Positions 7,290-16,510 of a DNA stretch of 37,645 bases are shown piece by piece; within the stretch, counting starts at the first letter, position 1, and each line of letters starts with the position of its first letter. The stretch covers positions 1 to 37,645 of the forward strand of contig CALVIR010000009.1 of the NCBI GenBank assembly GCA_944331915.1. Reading direction: 5' to 3'. Position numbers and translations under genes: made by a program. This stretch comes from an uncultured Bacilli bacterium (GTDB taxonomy: Bacteria; Bacillota_I; Bacilli_A; RF39; UBA660). The notes below the pieces were generated by a model. The model saw only the letters and a list, made by a program, of their open reading frames with translations, did not search any database and was not told the DNA's origin.

Positions 7290-8066
7290 ATGCTTTTTAG
7301 CAAGAAGAAAATTATTGAAAGGGATTTTAAATCATATACAGAACAAGATTTTATTGAAAAGGTTGGTATTACTAAACAACAATATGATGATATTTTGGAA
7401 AACTATTTAGTTCTAATGGAAGATGGTTATTACTATCATAAAGAGATAGGGGAAGGGTTACTTATTAATGAACTTATAGGAAGATATTTATGTCATAAAG
7501 TTGATCTTGCAACTACTAAGATAGAGATACTAAAAGAAGAAGCTTGTTTTTTTCAAGTTGCTACTCCTAATTATCGCAAAAAAGGATATACCTATTTAGA
7601 ACCTAAAGATAATTTTGAATATGGGGAAAAGATTAGTGACTTTAATGATCAATTGTTTAAAGATTTACCTTCGTCTTTAAAAATAGATCTTTTGAAACTA
7701 ACTGCTGTTGACTTAATGATGGAACAAATAGATAGATATGCTAGAAATATGGAACTTGCTATTAGTAGTGAGATGAAAATAAGGTTAGCACCAATAATTG
7801 ATTTTGAATATGCTTTTGATAAAGAGACTATCTATAACTATTATAATCCTTATATAGCACTTGAAAAGAAACCAGAAGCACTTATTAAATTTTGTTATAA
7901 GTATCCAGAATTTTATCCTTATCTTACAAAGACTTTTAGTGTTGATAGTGAAGAAATGTTTTCTTACTTAAAAAATACTTATCATTTGGAACCTAGTTTT
8001 GTGCCTAGAGAACATATTATAGCAACAACAGATAGAAATCAAAAAATACTCGAAAAAATTCGTTAA
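7290..8066 (+). CDS. HipA-like / PI-kinase-fold protein (putative)
   Basis: The 258-residue protein is not closely recognised, but its middle resembles the C-terminal lobe of HipA-type kinases. D148-R149-x-x-R-N153 ('EQIDRYARNMEL') matches the catalytic D(R/H)xxxN loop, and 'IRLAPIIDFEYAF' (D171) matches the metal-binding aspartate strand. Earlier, 'LLINELIGRYLCHKV' and 'FFQVATPNY' fit the region before the catalytic loop. The N-terminal nucleotide-binding lobe seen in HipA is missing or very short. No HipB-like antitoxin lies next to it. It may be an active small kinase, a pseudokinase, or an unrelated protein with a chance match. Its own promoter overlaps the upstream terminator. Confidence 0.45.
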   Translation: MLFSKKKIIERDFKSYTEQDFIEKVGITKQQYDDILENYLVLMEDGYYYHKEIGEGLLINELIGRYLCHKVDLATTKIEILKEEACFFQVATPNYRKKGYTYLEPKDNFEYGEKISDFNDQLFKDLPSSLKIDLLKLTAVDLMMEQIDRYARNMELAISSEMKIRLAPIIDFEYAFDKETIYNYYNPYIALEKKPEALIKFCYKYPEFYPYLTKTFSVDSEEMFSYLKNTYHLEPSFVPREHIIATTDRNQKILEKIR

Positions 8067-8132
8067 TTTTCCCTAAAATTCTGATGAAATTTCCATAGTT
8101 ATAGTTTATAATTATAGTAGAAGGTGATACTT

Positions 8133-8834
8133 GTGGCTTATATTAGTGTTAAGAACTTAACTAAAAAATATAAAATGGGAGAAATAGAGATAAAAGCCCT
8201 TGATAATGTTTCTTTTGATATTGAAGAAGGGGAACTTACGGTTATTTTAGGGCCTAGTGGAGCAGGGAAGACGACAATATTAAATATTCTTGGAGGTATG
8301 GATAAAGTTACTAGTGGTAGTGTAATTATTGATAATGCTGATATTTCCAAATATAATAACAAAAAATTAACTGATTATAGACGCTATGACATTGGGTTTG
8401 TCTTTCAGTTTTATAATTTAGTTGGGAATTTAACAGCTTTAGAAAATGTATCTTTAGCTAGTCAAATATGTAAAAAACCAATGGATGCTAGTGAGGCTTT
8501 AAAAAGAGTAGGACTATTGGATAGAAAAGATCATTTTCCAGCGCAATTATCTGGAGGAGAACAACAAAGGGTTTCAATTGCTAGAGCGATTGCGAAAAAT
8601 CCAAAAATCTTACTTTGTGATGAACCAACAGGAGCTTTGGATTCTAAAACGGGTAAGAAAATAATTGAACTATTACAAGATACTTGTCATAAGATGAAGA
8701 CAACAACTATTATTATTACCCATAATGCTGTTATCGCTGATATTGCTGATAAAGTTATTAGAGTAAAAAATGGGAAAATAGAAAGTATTACTATTAATAA
8801 AAAGCCTAAACTAGTTAAGGAGATTGATTGGTAA
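8133..8834 (+). CDS. ABC transporter ATP-binding protein (MacB/LolD type)
   Basis: This is the cytoplasmic ATPase of a type VII ABC system. It has Walker A 'GPSGAGKTT', a Q-loop in 'VFQFYNLVGNLTALENV', signature 'LSGGEQQRVSIARAIAKNP', Walker B 'ILLCDEPTGALD' and H-loop 'IIITHN'. GTG 8133 is preferred: AAGGTGA (8121-8127) is five bases upstream, and the first residues (AYISVKNLTKKY) align with the family. Its stop overlaps the start of the permease gene (TAATG), so the two are translationally coupled. Such pairs export antimicrobial peptides or drive extracytoplasmic processes; the substrate is unknown. Confidence 0.93.
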   Translation: MAYISVKNLTKKYKMGEIEIKALDNVSFDIEEGELTVILGPSGAGKTTILNILGGMDKVTSGSVIIDNADISKYNNKKLTDYRRYDIGFVFQFYNLVGNLTALENVSLASQICKKPMDASEALKRVGLLDRKDHFPAQLSGGEQQRVSIARAIAKNPKILLCDEPTGALDSKTGKKIIELLQDTCHKMKTTTIIITHNAVIADIADKVIRVKNGKIESITINKKPKLVKEIDW

Positions 8835-11800
8835 TGTTAATCTTTAAAAATAGTTTCCGGAAAATTTGGAAAGCGAAAGGCAGATTTTTATCTTTAATAC
8901 TAATTGTTATTTTGGGAACATCTTTCTTTGCTGGAGTTAGAGAAACAGCTAGTGATATGTTAAGGACATTAGATAATTATTATGATGAGACTGATTTATA
9001 TGACTTTAAAGTAGTAAGCACAATGGGATTGACAGAAGATGATTTAACCTCCTTAGAAAATATTAACGGAATAGATAAAGTTGAAGGAGGGTATTCCTTT
9101 GATACTTTAATAGATGGTAATGTTGTTAAGATAATATCTTTAACAGATATAAGTAAAGTAACTTTAGTATCTGGAAGAATGCCTAATAATAATAGTGAAT
9201 GTTTAGGTGAAAATGGAAAATTTGAGGTTGGTGAAGATATTAAGATTGATGATGATACCTATCTTAATAATAATACTTGTAAGATTGTTGGAACGATTAA
9301 TAGTAGTAGTTATATTTATGAAAATAAAGGTATATCAACAGTAGGAGATGGAAAGCTTGATAGTTTTATTTACGTACCTAAAGATAACTTTAAATTAGAT
9401 TATTATACAGAAATATACTTAATAGCTAAAGGTACTAAAGAAGAAATATCTTATTCTTTAGAATATGATGATATTATTGCAAACGTAAATAAAAGCTTGC
9501 AAGAATTAAAACCATTAAGAGAAACAGCACGATATGAAGAGATACTCAAAGAAGCGATGGATAAAGTTACCAAAGCAGAAAATGAACTTAATGAGGTTAA
9601 AACTACTAATGAAGCAAAATTTAATGAGGCTTTGACAACGCTTAATTCTAATAAAATTAAATTAGATGAGGCACTATCTTCATACAACAGTAACCTAGCT
9701 AGTTTAAATAGAACAAAAGAGAGTACAGAAACAGAACTTAATAAGGGCTTTGCTGCTTTAAATAATGCTAAGAGTGCGTTTAATAATGCTTTAGCTAGTG
9801 CTAATTTAACGGTTGATTCACTAGATTCTACTTTAGATGCTGTAAATACTAATATTAAAGAGATAGAACAACAATTAGAGAATCTTGATTCTACTAGTAG
9901 TTTATATGAAACTTTAACAGCTACTTTAAATGAATTAAAATTAAATAAAACTAATATAGAAACCTTAATTAGTACTAATAATACTTTAATAGAGCAAGAG
10001 AACACTTTAAATAGTTCTTTGAATACGTGGAATACTGAATATAGTAGAGCACTTAATGGGCTTAATAGTGCAAAGAGAGAAATAGATAGTGGTTATCAAG
10101 AATTAGAAGATGGCTATAAAGAATATAATAATAACTATAATCTTTATCTTGAAGAAATAGCAAAGTATGAAGAAGAGATTGCCAGTGCTAAAGAGGAAAT
10201 TCAAAATATTGAGAAACCAGTTTGGTATTTATTAACAAGAGAAGATTTGACTGGTTATACCTCTTTTTATGAAAGTGCTACTAAAGTAGATTCTATTGCA
10301 GCTATTTTCCCAATTTTCTTTATTTTAATTGCTTTCTTAATGGCTTTTAATACGATGAATAGAATGATAGAAGAAGAACGTAGTGAAATAGGAGCTTTTA
10401 TTTCTTTAGGAATTAGTAGGAGCAAAGTGTTTATTAGTTATCTTCTTTATATTATTATCGCTTGTATTATTGGTCTTATTATAGGTTTAAGTGTTGGTTA
10501 TACTTTAATACCACGGATACTTTATACCGTATATGCCGCTTCCTTTACAATACCATCCTTAACAACTTATGCTAATCCTGTTGCTTGTTTTGTTATTGTC
10601 TTTACAACAATTATTCTTATGAGTTTAGTAGCATTATTAAGTCTTGCGAAAGACTTTAGATTGGCCCCAGCGACAATATTAAGACCAGAAGCACCTAAGA
10701 GTGGAAAAAAGATTTTATTAGAAAGATTTACCTTGTTATGGAGACATTTATCTTTCTCTTGGAAAATAACACTTAGAAACTTATTTAGATATAAAAAGAG
10801 AATTATCATGACAGTTCTAGGAATAGGAGGTTGTACTGCTTTACTATTAACTGGTTTTGGTATAAAAGATAGTCTTAGTGATTTGTTAACTATTCAATAT
10901 GATGAGATTCAACACTATGATGCAACTTTAGTCTTAAATGATGAGGTAAATAAAGAAGAGGCTGTTAAAACTTTAGAAGATAATAATGTAACAAGGTATC
11001 TTAAAACTAATATTGCTAGTTATACCTTTAAAGCAGATAGTAAAAATCTAGATTTTACTCTTATAGCTTTTATGGATGATAATTCTTATGATGATTATTT
11101 AACTTTAAATGATCTTAGTGGTAATCCTCTTACTCTTAGTGATAAAGGGGTAGTTATAACAGAAAAAATGGCTGAGTTATTAGATGTTTCTATAGGAGAA
11201 AATATTAGTATTAGAAATAGTGATAATGAGTTATTTATTGTAAGAGTAACTGGTATTTGTGAAAATTATATTGGTAATTACTTATATATGAATGAAACTT
11301 ATTATGAAGAGATATTTTCTGATAGTGACTATAACAGTTTCATTATAAACATTTCTAACGATACCCCTAGAGAAGAATTATCTAATAATTTGTTAGCAAC
11401 TAATAACTTTGCAACTATCCAATATACAACAGATAATATGGAGATGTTCGAAGACATAATAGCAGGTATGAATAATATAGTATATCTAATTATTGCTTTC
11501 TCTAGTTTCCTTGCTATAACAGTACTTTATAATTTGACAATCATAAATATTAATGAACGTAAAAGAGAAATAGCAACTTTAAAAGTATTAGGTTTTAGAG
11601 ATAATGAGGTTTCTAGTTATGTTTATAGGGAAACAATTATTATGACAATAATAGGTATAATAGTAGGTGTATTCTTAGGATTTTCTCTTAATACCTTTAT
11701 TTTAATGATTGCTGAGACTGATGAGATATTATTTATTAAAACAATTAAACCTTTAAGTTATATTTTATCCTTTATAATCATTATTGTCTTTAGTGTAATA

Positions 11801-11869
11801 GTTCAGGTTATAACTTACTTTATCTTAAAGAAAATAGATATGATAGATTCTTTAAAATCTGTGGAATAA
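8834..11869 (+). CDS. Large FtsX-type ABC transporter permease
   Basis: The 1012-residue permease has an N-terminal membrane segment (about 15-35) and an extracytoplasmic domain to about 235. A long low-complexity coiled coil (about 240-460) ends in 'SGYQELEDGYKEY'. A first FtsX core of three or four segments follows (about 485-605), then a membrane segment (about 655-675), a second extracytoplasmic domain (about 700-840) and a second FtsX core (about 880-1005). Two FtsX units in one chain plus an external coiled coil match the family of predicted large permeases paired with MacB-type ATPases. The start is ATG 8834, overlapping the ATPase stop, with AAGGAG at 8818-8823. A strong terminator follows directly. 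Confidence 0.9.
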   Translation: MLIFKNSFRKIWKAKGRFLSLILIVILGTSFFAGVRETASDMLRTLDNYYDETDLYDFKVVSTMGLTEDDLTSLENINGIDKVEGGYSFDTLIDGNVVKIISLTDISKVTLVSGRMPNNNSECLGENGKFEVGEDIKIDDDTYLNNNTCKIVGTINSSSYIYENKGISTVGDGKLDSFIYVPKDNFKLDYYTEIYLIAKGTKEEISYSLEYDDIIANVNKSLQELKPLRETARYEEILKEAMDKVTKAENELNEVKTTNEAKFNEALTTLNSNKIKLDEALSSYNSNLASLNRTKESTETELNKGFAALNNAKSAFNNALASANLTVDSLDSTLDAVNTNIKEIEQQLENLDSTSSLYETLTATLNELKLNKTNIETLISTNNTLIEQENTLNSSLNTWNTEYSRALNGLNSAKREIDSGYQELEDGYKEYNNNYNLYLEEIAKYEEEIASAKEEIQNIEKPVWYLLTREDLTGYTSFYESATKVDSIAAIFPIFFILIAFLMAFNTMNRMIEEERSEIGAFISLGISRSKVFISYLLYIIIACIIGLIIGLSVGYTLIPRILYTVYAASFTIPSLTTYANPVACFVIVFTTIILMSLVALLSLAKDFRLAPATILRPEAPKSGKKILLERFTLLWRHLSFSWKITLRNLFRYKKRIIMTVLGIGGCTALLLTGFGIKDSLSDLLTIQYDEIQHYDATLVLNDEVNKEEAVKTLEDNNVTRYLKTNIASYTFKADSKNLDFTLIAFMDDNSYDDYLTLNDLSGNPLTLSDKGVVITEKMAELLDVSIGENISIRNSDNELFIVRVTGICENYIGNYLYMNETYYEEIFSDSDYNSFIINISNDTPREELSNNLLATNNFATIQYTTDNMEMFEDIIAGMNNIVYLIIAFSSFLAITVLYNLTIININERKREIATLKVLGFRDNEVSSYVYRETIIMTIIGIIVGVFLGFSLNTFILMIAETDEILFIKTIKPLSYILSFIIIIVFSVIVQVITYFILKKIDMIDSLKSVE

Positions 11870-11872
11870 TTG

Positions 11873-11920
11873 AAAAAGTCCTTATACTTATGTTAATCAT
11901 AAATTATAAGGACTTTTTTT
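11873..11920 (+). terminator. Intrinsic terminator after the ABC transporter
   Basis: AAAAAGTCCTTATA (11873-11886) pairs perfectly with TATAAGGACTTTTT (from 11905), followed by further T. Confidence 0.85.
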
Positions 11921-11987
11921 CAACTATAGATAATTCCTTTTAAACGATCTATAGCGAATTTTAAACTGATTCAATTACTACATTTTG

Positions 11988-12240
11988 TATAATAAACTTA
12001 TACTATATGTTTAACTGCATAAACCTAGGGTTAAGACTTTATAGTAAGTCTATTACCTTAGTACTAAATATAAAAGGTATTTAGTTGTAATTGTTCACTA
12101 TATAAGAGTTTTCTTTCTCGGCTATTTCTTTTTGAGAAATAGTTCCTCATAGCAAGTGAAGCATTTCAGCAACCAGGCAAGGATAAGGATATTAAAGCTT
12201 TTATAAAAGCTCAACTCCTTCCTGCCAAAAAATTGGCAAT
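11988..12240 (+). ncRNA. Probable structured non-coding RNA or long structured leader of cotJB
   Basis: In the 470-base gap before cotJB, a TATAAT at 11988-11993 (no clear -35) is followed by closely packed helices. These are CTAGGGT 12025-12031 with ACCTTAG 12055-12061, enclosing GACTT 12035-12039 / AAGTC 12046-12050. Next come ACTAAATA 12063-12070 / TATTTAGT 12078-12085, and CTATTTCT 12122-12129 / AGAAATAG 12135-12142. An imperfect G/C-rich helix joins 12174-12183 with 12216-12224 around the palindrome AGCTTTTATAAAAGCT (12196-12211). Last is GCCAA 12224-12228 / TTGGC 12233-12237. Unpaired G/C-rich joints (12143-12175) are unlike the AT-rich surroundings. No frame codes here. I do not recognise the class. 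A weak CCCTTT/AAAGGG pairing (12291-12296 / 12322-12327) lies near the cotJB ribosome site. Confidence 0.5.
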
Positions 12241-12339
12241 TAAATTATAACAAAAAAGATCGATAAGTTCAAATATAATGTAGGTAAAGGCCCTTTCTAA
12301 TGAAAATAACTAGAATAGAATAAAGGGAAGGGAGAAATT

Positions 12340-12771
12340 ATGAATAAAGAATTTAACTATAATTATAATTGCTATCCTAAATATATGGATAGGGATATGG
12401 AGAATCCTAAGTTTTTTACAGAAAGGGAAGGCTATTTAAGAGGTAATATGTTTAGAAACTTATATAGCCAATATAAGAATTATCAACCACAAGTTTTAAG
12501 ACCAACTAATGAACAAGAAGAGATGTTTCTAAGAATGTCAGAAGCAGAGTTTGCTGCTCATGACCTTAATTTATATTTAGACTTATATCCTAATGATGGT
12601 AATGCTTTAGATCTATTTAATAAATATAGAAGAGAAGCGAATAGATTGATGATGGAATATGAAGAAAAGTATGGACCAATCCTAACTAGTAGTGATAGTT
12701 TAAATACTAGTCCGTTCTTATGGCAGACATTAATATTTCCTTGGAATATGGAGGGGTTAAGTAATGTTTAA
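12340..12771 (+). CDS. CotJB-type spore-coat-associated protein with CotJA-like N-terminus
   Basis: Residues about 62-143 match CotJB: 'MSEAEFAAHDLNLYLDLYP', 'ALDLFNKYRREANRLMMEYE' and the aromatic end 'FLWQTLIFPWNMEG'. The preceding part (about 30-60, 'GYLRGNMFRNLYSQYKNYQP') resembles the short CotJA protein that precedes CotJB in Bacillus. The chain therefore looks like a CotJA-CotJB fusion, although it is longer than CotJB alone by only about 55 residues. In Bacillus the CotJ proteins enter the inner coat under sigma-E. Here the gene overlaps cotJC by 8 bases and AGGGAAGGGAG precedes the start. CotJ proteins also occur in genomes not known to form spores, so sporulation cannot be concluded. 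Confidence 0.8.
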   Translation: MNKEFNYNYNCYPKYMDRDMENPKFFTEREGYLRGNMFRNLYSQYKNYQPQVLRPTNEQEEMFLRMSEAEFAAHDLNLYLDLYPNDGNALDLFNKYRREANRLMMEYEEKYGPILTSSDSLNTSPFLWQTLIFPWNMEGLSNV

Positions 12772-13336
12772 ATATGCTAAAAGATTACAGTATCCTATTA
12801 ATATTAAGAAAAAAGATATAGGAATGGCAAAGCAATTAATTACGCAATATGGAGGTAGTAATGGGGAGTTAGCAGCAGCTCTTCGTTATTTAAATCAAAG
12901 ATATACAATGCCTGATCAAAAAGGGCAAGCGTTACTTACTGATATTGGAACTGAAGAGTTAGCTCATGTAGAAATGATTTCTACCATGGTGTATCAATTA
13001 TTAAAAGATGCAACAGTTGAGGAATTAAAAGCTGCGGGACTTGCTTCTAATTATGCCGAACATAAAAAAGCTTTATATCCAACTGATGCTAATGGGGTTC
13101 CTTTTACAGTTGCTTATTTTGCTACAACAGGAGATCCTTTAGCAGATATTATGGAAGATATGGCGGCAGAACAAAAAGCAAGAGCAGTTTATGAAAACTT
13201 AATTGATCTTACAGATGATCCTGATGTTATTGGACCACTTTTATGGTTAAGACAAAGGGAAATAGTTCATTATAATGCTTTTGAAGATTTATTTAATTAT
13301 TATGATAAAATGTTAAATAAGAAAGATAGATATTAA
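12764..13336 (+). CDS. cotJC: CotJC / manganese-catalase family protein
   Basis: The 190-residue protein matches CotJC, a non-heme manganese catalase-like four-helix-bundle protein. Visible metal-ligand segments are 'TDIGTEELAHVEMISTMVYQL' in the first half and 'LWLRQREIVHYNAFED' in the second, with the glutamate pairs and histidines expected of the di-manganese site. 'GELAAALRYLNQRYTMPD' is also typical of the family. GGAGGGG precedes ATG 12764, inside the end of the cotJB-like gene, so the two are coupled. A terminator overlaps its stop codon. Confidence 0.92.
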   Translation: MFKYAKRLQYPINIKKKDIGMAKQLITQYGGSNGELAAALRYLNQRYTMPDQKGQALLTDIGTEELAHVEMISTMVYQLLKDATVEELKAAGLASNYAEHKKALYPTDANGVPFTVAYFATTGDPLADIMEDMAAEQKARAVYENLIDLTDDPDVIGPLLWLRQREIVHYNAFEDLFNYYDKMLNKKDRY

Positions 13337-13359
13337 GATTTAATTATCTGTCTTTTTTT
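13322..13359 (+). terminator. Intrinsic terminator overlapping the cotJC stop
   Basis: AAAGATAGATA (13322-13332) pairs with TATCTGTCTTT (one G-T), followed by a T-run ending at 13359. Confidence 0.75.
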
Positions 13360-13422
13360 AAAGTAATGTTATAGATAAGAATATATACTTAGTAATTATA
13401 AAAAATAATATAACTGTTGTCC

Positions 13423-13451
13423 TTGTCTAAAATACTATTCTTTGATAAAAT
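13423..13451 (+). promoter_or_regulatory. Sigma-A promoter for smc
   Basis: TTGTCT (13423-13428), a 17-base spacer and TAAAAT (13446-13451) lie 26 bases before the smc start. Confidence 0.6.
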
Positions 13452-13477
13452 GATAAAAGTAGAGAGTGGTGTTTTAA

Positions 13478-16423
13478 ATGTACTTGAAAGAAATAGTAAC
13501 TAATGGATTTAAATCTTTTGCAGATAAGATGGAAATAAAATTAGATGATTCTATTACTTGTATTGTTGGACCTAATGGTAGTGGTAAAAGTAATGTTGTT
13601 GATGCGGTAAGATGGGTTTTAGGAGAACAATCAGTTAAAAACTTACGTGGTGAAGGTAGTATGAGTGATGTTATTTTTGCTGGAAGTGACTCAAGAAAAC
13701 CTAAAAACCAAGCGAGTGTAGAACTTATCTTTGATAATAGTGATCACTATCTAAACATCGATTACAATGAGGTTAGTATTAAACGAAGAATATATCGGAG
13801 TGGAGAGAATGAATATTTCCTTAATAACAATAAATGTCGTCTTAAAGATATTACCGATTTGTTTTTAGATAGTGGAGTGTCAAAAGAATCATTTAATATT
13901 ATATCGCAAGGAGAGGTTGCAAGAATATTAAGTGAAAGTAAAGATGATAGACGCCTTGTCTTTGAAGAAGCGGCGGGTATTTTAAAATATAAAAAAAGAA
14001 AAGAAGAGGCTTTAAGAAAACTTGCCAAAACTAATGAAGCGATGGCTAGAGTTGAAGATATAATTAGTGAGTTAGAAATTCAAGTTAATCCCTTGAAAGA
14101 ACAAAGTAAAAAAGCCCTACAATATAAAAATACAAAAGAAGCTTTAGAAAAACTAGAAATAGCTTTAATCGCTTATGATATATATAACTTATCAAGTGAA
14201 GAAGAAATATTAAAAGAGAAAAAAGAAGCCTTAGATAAAGAAATTACGACGATTAAAAGTCAAACTAATCTTGATAGTAGTACAACTTTAAAAAGTAAAA
14301 CAGACTTATTAACAAAAGAAAAAGATTTAGAATTTGTGCAAAAAGAATTACTGACAATTACAGAAAGTTTAGGCTCATTAAATCTTGATCTTAATCTATT
14401 AAGAGAAAATAGAAAAAATAAAGATAAAAATGATAAAGAAGCAATACTTAGAAATTTGTATGAGACTAAAGCTGATTTAAATAAAGAAATAGAGTTATTA
14501 GAAGAAGAAATAAAAATAAATGATGGCAATATTAGTAGTTTTAATAAAGATATAGAAGCATATCAAAATAATATGAATAACTTAAAGATTATGCTTAAAG
14601 ATTATGATCAAACATATAGTAAACAAGATAGAGATATATTATCAACAAAGCATAAAATAGAATTATTAAAATTAGAAGCCGAAAGAGGGACAGCTATTCC
14701 TGATACGGTCAGAAAAATATTAAATACAGAAACCTTAAAAGGAATCTATGACATTATTGGTAATGTAGTTGAGACAAAAGAAGAATATGCTAGATGTTTA
14801 GATGTAGCGATAAGTAGTAGTAAAAACTTTGTTATTACTAAAGATGAAGAAACTGCTAAAGAAGCGGTTAGATACTTAAAACATAATAATTTAGGAAGAG
14901 CTACTTTCTTTCCTTTAGATGTTATAAAGAAACGTTATATAGATAAAGAAAGTCTAGAACTTTTAAAAAAACAAGATGGTTTTGTAGGCGTCTTAGCAGA
15001 TTTAGTTACAACAGATGAAAAATATAAAAATATTATCTATAATCAATTAGGTTTAGTTCTAGTAGCAGGGGATTTAGATACCGCTACTACAATTAGTAAA
15101 AAAATTAATAGGCGTTATAAAGTAATAACTCTTGCGGGAGATGTAATTAATGTTGGAGGATCATTAACAGGTGGATCTAATTATAAAGGTAGAAGTAGAG
15201 TTATAATTAAGCAAGAAATTACAAATCTTACTAATATCGTGATGAGTTTAACAGAAGCGAATAAGAAAATAGTCTTAGATATTAATGAGACAAGAAATAG
15301 TAGTAAGAAACTAGAAGATAAATTATATGATTTAGAGAAAAATCTAAAACTATTAACAGAAAGTAATGAACAGAAAAATAATTCTTTAAAGAATAAAAAG
15401 AAAGATTTAGATAATACTCTTAAAAATATTGCTAACTATGAAGGAGATAGTGAAGAGTTTGATAATAAAGAAATAACTCTATTAGAGCAGATAAGTAAAT
15501 CTAGTGCTTATAAAGAAAAATTAGAATTAAAATTAATAACCTTAAAGAAAGAGATAAGTCTATTAAAAGAAAAAATAGAAGAAGAAGAAAGTAATAGTAA
15601 GTATCAAAATAATTTGGTTAGAAAAAAAGAAGAAGAGAAGACAGCTTTAGAGATTAAGCTAAGTAGAATTGATGTTAAATTAGATACTTTATTAAATACT
15701 TTAAATAGTGAATATGCGATTACTTATGAAAAAGCTAGAGAAAGTTATTCTTTAGATGAAGAGGTAGAAGAAGCAAGATACAAGGTTAATAATTATAAAG
15801 CGGTTATTAAAAGTTTAGGAATGGTTAATTTAGCAGCAATAGAAGAATATGAAAGAGTAAGCACTAGATATGAATTTTTATTACATCAAAAAGAAGATTT
15901 AGAGAAAGCAGAAGCAACGCTTATGGAAATAATGAGAGAAATGGATGAGGTTATGAAGAGTGAATTCTTAAAGACCTTTGAACAGATAAGAAGCGAATTT
16001 AAACAAGTATTTAAAGAATTATTTCATGGCGGCCATGCCGATTTAAAACTAACTGATGATGATATTTTAACAACAGGAATTGAGATAACTGCTTGTCCTC
16101 CAGGTAAAAAGTTAACGACAATTAGTCTTTTATCAGGAGGAGAGAAGACTTTGACAGCGATTAGTTTATTATTTGCTATTATAAATATTAGAACTATTCC
16201 TTTTTGTATCTTTGATGAGGTAGAAGCAGCATTAGATGAAGCGAATGTTATTGAATTTGGTAATTATTTAGCTAATTATAAAAATAAAACTCAATTTTTA
16301 ATTATAACGCATAAAAAGAAGACAATGGAGTTTGCCGATACATTATATGGTATAACCATGCAAGAATCTGGGGTTTCAAAGTTAGTTAGTGTAAAATTAA
16401 CAGGACATGAAGAAATTATTTAG
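13478..16423 (+). CDS. smc: Chromosome segregation protein SMC
   Basis: SMC is the ATPase of the condensin-like complex (with ScpA and ScpB) that compacts and segregates chromosomes. Walker A 'GPNGSGKSNVVDAVRWVLGE' is at about residue 32, signature 'LLSGGEKTLTAISLLFAI' and Walker B 'PFCIFDEVEAALDEAN' are near the C-terminus. The hinge lies at about 420-565, with the glycine-rich 'TLAGDVINVGGSLTGGS'. Two long coiled coils separate the parts. At 981 residues it is about 200 shorter than Bacillus SMC, and the loss appears to be in the coiled-coil arms, since head and hinge motifs are intact. It has its own promoter, and neither ftsY nor rnc is next to it. Confidence 0.97.
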   Translation: MYLKEIVTNGFKSFADKMEIKLDDSITCIVGPNGSGKSNVVDAVRWVLGEQSVKNLRGEGSMSDVIFAGSDSRKPKNQASVELIFDNSDHYLNIDYNEVSIKRRIYRSGENEYFLNNNKCRLKDITDLFLDSGVSKESFNIISQGEVARILSESKDDRRLVFEEAAGILKYKKRKEEALRKLAKTNEAMARVEDIISELEIQVNPLKEQSKKALQYKNTKEALEKLEIALIAYDIYNLSSEEEILKEKKEALDKEITTIKSQTNLDSSTTLKSKTDLLTKEKDLEFVQKELLTITESLGSLNLDLNLLRENRKNKDKNDKEAILRNLYETKADLNKEIELLEEEIKINDGNISSFNKDIEAYQNNMNNLKIMLKDYDQTYSKQDRDILSTKHKIELLKLEAERGTAIPDTVRKILNTETLKGIYDIIGNVVETKEEYARCLDVAISSSKNFVITKDEETAKEAVRYLKHNNLGRATFFPLDVIKKRYIDKESLELLKKQDGFVGVLADLVTTDEKYKNIIYNQLGLVLVAGDLDTATTISKKINRRYKVITLAGDVINVGGSLTGGSNYKGRSRVIIKQEITNLTNIVMSLTEANKKIVLDINETRNSSKKLEDKLYDLEKNLKLLTESNEQKNNSLKNKKKDLDNTLKNIANYEGDSEEFDNKEITLLEQISKSSAYKEKLELKLITLKKEISLLKEKIEEEESNSKYQNNLVRKKEEEKTALEIKLSRIDVKLDTLLNTLNSEYAITYEKARESYSLDEEVEEARYKVNNYKAVIKSLGMVNLAAIEEYERVSTRYEFLLHQKEDLEKAEATLMEIMREMDEVMKSEFLKTFEQIRSEFKQVFKELFHGGHADLKLTDDDILTTGIEITACPPGKKLTTISLLSGGEKTLTAISLLFAIINIRTIPFCIFDEVEAALDEANVIEFGNYLANYKNKTQFLIITHKKKTMEFADTLYGITMQESGVSKLVSVKLTGHEEII

Positions 16424-16510
16424 GGAGTGTTAAAAGTAACTATAGGTTATTGATGTTAATAGTAAATTATGTTAATATATAGTAAATATAATAAGAAAGA
16501 AGGTATGAAA

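Noticed and set aside
9451-10005. Long minus-strand frame opposite the ABC permease.
   Set aside because: It is antisense to the coiled-coil region of a clear gene, has low-complexity Ser/Leu content and no ribosome site; it is a shadow.
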